A DNA stretch of 64,000 nucleotides from the NCBI GenBank assembly GCA_037951105.1, contig JBAMJV010001821.1:62001-126000 (forward strand). Reading direction: 5' to 3'. This stretch comes from Echinarachnius parma. Taxonomy: Eukaryota; Echinodermata; Echinoidea; Clypeasteroida; Echinarachniidae. Below are positions 61,646-64,000 of the stretch, piece after piece; within the stretch, counting starts at the first letter, position 1, and each line of letters opens with the position of its first letter. The position numbers and the translations under genes are program-made. The notes beneath the pieces are model-generated. The model was not told the origin of the DNA and ran no database searches. It saw nothing but the letters and a program-made list of their open reading frames with translations.

Positions 61646-63951
61646 CCACGAAATACCCCTGTGCAACATTTGTTTTTATAAAATAAGCGCAAAAAAAATG
61701 AAAATCAAACTAAAGTGAGCCATGCATCAGTAAAAAACTTTTACATGCTAATTGACCAATCAGAATGCAGGGATTCTTCTACCCATTTTATAAATAAATA
61801 TAAGATTTTTCGGGATCTCTTTTACGTTACAGTCATACAATGCTGCCCTTTGAATAAATGTTGGTCTTTCTTTTCCATGTACATTTGTAGGTTGCTTTCA
61901 TGTTTTGTAATTATTTTCAATTGATTACATTTATATTGAAACAAAGACAACAAAGATGCAATCGCACCTGTCCTTGGCGTGTTTTCGATGTCGATGGTCG
62001 ATATCTTATCGTCGTCCTTCCCGACGTCCTCGACCACGATGAACTCATGGATCTTATTCTTGCCCGCCGTGCCGTTCACGGTGCCGTTCACGGTGCCGTT
62101 GCCGTTGGCGATCGCCGGAGTTCCGGCTTCCAAGGCCTTCAGGTTCTCGGTGCTGCTCGAGACCTTGTTCTGTTTCTTGAAGCGCTGGCAGCAGAGGCAG
62201 GGGCGAACGATGCACATGAAGAACCGCTTGATTTTCCGCAAGGCGATGCTGAGTTTGGAGTCATCCGTCGCTTTCTTCTTATTCAGCGAATCGGAGGCGA
62301 ACGAGTTAAGTAGCAAGGCGAGGAAGAGGTTCAACATCTGCAAGAAAAGAAAGAGTAACACGACGCGAATTATGATATTATTCACATATTGAAGACGGCT
62401 TTAATTGGCATTAATATGTTCTCCAAGGAAGACGAAGGAATCATAGTAACAGTATTAGCGTATTGAAGACAGAATCGCACAAGAAATAGGGAAAATCAAT
62501 GTCCATATTCCCGTAGACAGGAATACAAAGTGGGAGAAATAAATGCGATTTTCTAGAAGGTAAATCAAGTTGATTTCGCGCCTTTTTGAATTAAGCTCTC
62601 CATTCAAAATGTATACTCACCATGATGTTGCCGACAATGAGCGTGGCGATAAAGAGGATGATGCAGCCGGCCGCGTTGGCGACGTCCATGCAGTCGTACA
62701 GCGGCTCGATCCACTCTCCGCACAGGATGCGGAAGATGAGCAGACCGGAGTGGACGAAGTCCTTGAAGTTCCAGGGCGGCACCACGCCGTCCTCGAAGTT
62801 CTCGGGAATGTAGCGGTTCCCGAAGAGCTGCATGCCAATGACAGCGAAGATGAACATGATGATGAGGAGGACGATGGTGACGTTGGCGATGGCGGACATG
62901 GTGGTGGCGATGATGGAGAGCAGTGTGCGCATCGTCGTCCACGACTGCGCGAGTTTCAGAACGCGGAGCTAAATGGGAAGATCATTGGTATGGTGAATGT
63001 TACAAATTATTATGCACATGTATAGGAGTACTGTATGTAATTTGATAAAAGTCCTTTGGCGATTCTCGTTTTTAGTAAAAGGATCACTATCAAAGATCAT
63101 CATGAAGGAGCCGATTTGTTGTTCATGTATTAAATACCCGATATTTATAAATAGACTACAATTCCTATCTATAAGTCCTCATTTAAAGTTGGCTTGTAAT
63201 CAATTTGTAAGGAGACAATAAATATCAGTTGAAAGTTAACTAGTTTTAGAAATGTTCACATGGGTTAAAAGCGAATGTCCGTCGATAAAGACACGGAAGG
63301 TATCCGACAGAAGTTGTCCGTTTCGCCTAGCAGTCCACTAATCCACATCTACCGCACGTAAATAGAGTACCGAAGCTGTGACATCATACAAATCTGATAT
63401 TAGAATATCTAAATTTGAACTTCATTTTCCAAAAAAGCATAACAAATAATGCCCAAAGGTTGGGTTTCAATCAAATATGCGACGTATTGGCTGAGATATG
63501 ACCATTCAAGTATATTCAATTTATTTCAATAGGAAATCACTGTTATTTTGCTCTGGTTTGTAACGTTATGAACCAGAGCAAAATAATAGTGATTTCCTAT
63601 TCATTTGGATGGGCATATCTCAGCCAAAACTTAACATATTCGATTTATTTTCAACATTTGGACATTATTTGTGATGCTCTTACGGAAAATGAAGTTCAGA
63701 GTTGGAAATTCGAAAAATAGGTTTTTAATGACGTCACACTTGATCACTCTATTGGGAGCATTCTAGCCAACGTAACTCACCAATCGAAATGTCCTGAGAA
63801 CCGACAACCCTTCCACGTCGGAGAGACCGAGTTCCACCAGACTGATCAAGACGACTAGGAGGTCGAAGGTGTTCCAGGTATTTTTGAAGAACTTCGCGTC
63901 CAGCGCAATTAGTTTGAGAAAACACTCGATGGTGAAGATGACGGTGAATAC
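51475..63951 (-). CDS. Nav2-type voltage-gated cation channel, 3' 13 exons (domain I outside window)
   Basis: This is a four-domain voltage-gated channel of the sodium-channel family in the plasma membrane. The 13 exons join in phase into 1,319 residues, from domain II S2 to the stop. S4 segments with regular Arg are seen in II, III ([18 protein letters not shown]) and IV ([18 protein letters not shown]). The filter residues are Glu in II (CGEW, 62714-62716), Glu in III (TFEGW, 57338-57340) and Ala in IV (AAGW, 52429-52431). Nav1 channels have Lys in III, so this fits the Nav2 (DEEA) type, which passes calcium as well as sodium in studied animals. The III-IV linker has MFL where vertebrate Nav1 has IFM. 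The C-terminus has an EF-like region, an IQ motif ([11 protein letters not shown]) and ends TEL. Confidence 0.93.
52749..53769. repeat. Nav2 intron with a decayed direct duplication
   Basis: About 53265-53360 and 53565-53665 share CTGTTAACATAAACC against CCGTTAGCATAACCT, then TACAAGAGAA, GTGAT and AATGGATCA in order. Nothing else is recognised. Confidence 0.45.
53770..54040 (-). CDS. Nav2 exon: domain IV S1-S3
   Basis: It encodes [21 protein letters not shown]1, S2 ([15 protein letters not shown]) and S3 ([14 protein letters not shown]). Confidence 0.94.
55081..55244. mobile_element. Fold-back MITE, 164 bp, with about 55-bp arms
   Basis: AATAGGGAGCTTTAGATTTC, ACAACCTAGCCCA and GACGCGGAATCTTCTCTCC are mirrored almost perfectly at the right end (CTAAAGCTCCCTATT). 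High arm identity suggests it is young. Confidence 0.85.
55915..56280 (+). repeat. Four tandem tRNA-like units, 82-87 bp each
   Basis: Units start at 55946, 56028, 56115 and 56201 with GGGCTTTCTAGCTCAGCTGG, then TAGAGCGGCCTGTCTACCAA. The first three end in GGGGATTCAGGGACAAACCC. The last has GTTTCGGGTTCGAATACCGG, a full B-box. So one SINE head was multiplied in tandem with a short spacer. Confidence 0.85.
56386..56499 (-). CDS. Nav2 exon: III-IV linker, inactivation gate
   Basis: It encodes [20 protein letters not shown] and [18 protein letters not shown]. The hydrophobic triplet is MFL (56467-56475), followed by T and the K-Q-Y-Y pattern of the family gate. Confidence 0.94.
56775..56890 (+). 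mobile_element. SINE/L2-type tail fragment
   Basis: GTACCTGATGACCATGGGTA, TTTAAGCGCTTAGAGGC and GCGCTATATAAATGTC with an ATT run lie within 35 bp of the donor of the domain III S6 exon. Confidence 0.65.
56921..57058 (-). CDS. Nav2 exon: domain III S6
   Basis: It encodes [40 protein letters not shown] and NTLKRK. The acceptor CCCTAAAG is weak in pyrimidines but fits phase and family. Confidence 0.9.
57296..57349 (-). CDS. Nav2 exon: domain III selectivity filter, 18 codons
   Basis: This 54-bp exon encodes [18 protein letters not shown]. Glu stands where Nav1 has Lys (TFKGW). The exon is in phase 0 at both ends. Confidence 0.93.
57652..57915 (-). CDS. Nav2 exon: domain III S5 and pore turret
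   Basis: It encodes [34 protein letters not shown], a turret with N-x-T sites (NNMTDC, QNFTWE) and [14 protein letters not shown] leading to the filter exon. Confidence 0.95.
58344..58466 (-). CDS. Nav2 exon: domain III S3-S4
   Basis: It encodes [20 protein letters not shown] and [20 protein letters not shown] plus K, with five evenly spaced S4 Arg. Confidence 0.95.
58574..58791. mobile_element. Palindromic MITE, copy 4, with TAA duplication
   Basis: It has TAA at 58571-58573 and 58792-58794, and the same 27-bp ends as copy 2. Its inside is nearly identical to copy 2, so the two are close relatives. Confidence 0.92.
59195..59368 (-). CDS. Nav2 exon: domain III S1-S3
   Basis: It encodes [21 protein letters not shown]2 ([19 protein letters not shown]) and S3 (CWLDFCIVI). 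Confidence 0.94.
59369..59948. other. Nav2 intron, possible short internal duplication
   Basis: About 59585-59650 (CACATAGATTTCGAGAAAAA, ACTCGGCGATTAAA) weakly resembles the exon-intron border at 59360-59425. No other feature is seen. Confidence 0.3.
59949..60470 (-). CDS. Nav2 exon: II-III linker to domain III S1
   Basis: It encodes a Pro-rich start ([15 protein letters not shown]), a Ser/Arg part, a cysteine cluster ([17 protein letters not shown]) and the start of domain III ([20 protein letters not shown]). The first half is poorly conserved, as usual for this linker. Confidence 0.9.
60747..60883 (-). CDS. Nav2 exon: II-III linker, small
   Basis: It encodes [20 protein letters not shown] and [20 protein letters not shown] with LSIRS. 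No conserved domain supports it; the call rests on an open frame, an ATTAG acceptor, a GTAAGT donor and exact phase with both neighbours. RRRS is a protein kinase A-type site. It could be skipped in some transcripts only together with a frame change (137 bp). Confidence 0.75.
61076..61255. mobile_element. Long hairpin, about 180 bp
   Basis: Left words ATGCACAGGCATGAGTGGAT, CGGTACGAATTGGATGCACG, AGTTTAACTTTGG and AAACCCACGAGCGCA pair with their inverses on the right around a GCAGCGAG centre. A partial second copy of the right end lies at 61643-61790. Confidence 0.8.
61322..61422 (+). repeat. Tandem 20-bp repeat and poly-T-rich DNA
   Basis: TTCAAAAGTACTAACCCATG recurs about 4.5 times. Long T runs follow to 61642. 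Confidence 0.9.
61968..62337 (-). CDS. Nav2 exon: domain II S6 end and II-III linker
   Basis: It encodes [20 protein letters not shown], then a basic linker, a Cys group and [15 protein letters not shown] repeats, ending IDIENTPRT. Confidence 0.92.
62621..62968 (-). CDS. Nav2 exon: domain II S4-S6
   Basis: It encodes [21 protein letters not shown]5 ([19 protein letters not shown]), the pore [18 protein letters not shown] and S6 to GNIM. Glu of CGEW is the domain II filter residue. Confidence 0.95.
63416..63705. mobile_element. Fold-back element with loop GGTTTGTAACGTTATGAACC
   Basis: GAACTTCATTTTCC, GGCTGAGATATG and GGAAATCACTGTTATTTTGC on the left pair with the right-hand GCAAAATAATAGTGATTTCC, GCATATCTCAGCC and GGAAAATGAAGTTC. 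The centre is near 63565. Confidence 0.8.
63781..63951 (-). CDS. Nav2 exon: domain II S2-S4 start
   Basis: It encodes [21 protein letters not shown]3 ([16 protein letters not shown]) and VLRTFRL of S4. The gene continues past the right edge of the window. Confidence 0.94.
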
Positions 63952-64000
63952 CTGGGAATTGAGAGAGAGAGAATAAAATGAAACTTTACATGAACATTAC

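Noticed and set aside
51475-63951. Calcium channel or Nav1 identity
   Set aside because: The Cys-rich II-III linker end, the KQYY gate region and Ala in domain IV fit a sodium-channel family member, and Glu in domain III argues against Nav1.

Overview
The window is animal nuclear DNA. It holds three intron-rich genes, all on the minus strand, set in AT-rich sequence dense with small inverted-repeat transposons, tRNA-derived SINE pieces, triplet arrays and long G or C runs. Every exon was placed by reading splice sites and codon phase by eye, and each gene joins into one open frame. The voltage-gated channel is of the invertebrate Nav2 type (filter residues E, E and A in domains II to IV), which vertebrates lack, so the source is an invertebrate. 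The repeat style (palindromic MITEs, tRNA-headed SINEs with an L2-like tail) suggests a marine invertebrate, perhaps a deuterostome such as an echinoderm or hemichordate; that last step is a guess.

Region 1 (about 0.8-15.7 kb) is a complete 12-exon gene for chaperonin subunit CCT1/TCP1-alpha (559 residues). Its introns carry several decayed extra copies of its own exons 3, 9, 10 and 11, and its protein ends in a GroEL-like Gly-Gly-Met tail. Region 2 (15.7-25.0 kb) has no gene I can support. It holds a roughly 2.9 kb inverted-repeat composite with two large triplet arrays, a CACAGTGTG-rich fold-back element and two palindromic MITEs.

Region 3 (25.0-42.9 kb) is a complete 9-exon DEG/ENaC sodium channel (668 residues). 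It has an unusual low-complexity insert of about 200 residues in the finger domain with furin-type sites. Its introns hold a LINE fragment, a large (CAT)n array, a 23-bp minisatellite and many TTAA-flanked MITEs. Region 4 (42.9-51.5 kb) is intergenic and holds tandem and fold-back repeats.

Region 5 (51.5-64.0 kb) holds the last 13 exons (1,319 residues) of the Nav2 channel, from domain II S2 to the C-terminus; domain I lies beyond the right edge. The two channel genes are unrelated in family, lie head-to-tail 8.6 kb apart and would both pass sodium or mixed cations across the plasma membrane. CCT1 is a cytosolic housekeeping gene with no evident functional tie to them. I saw no retroviral, LTR, Polinton or toxin-gene remains.
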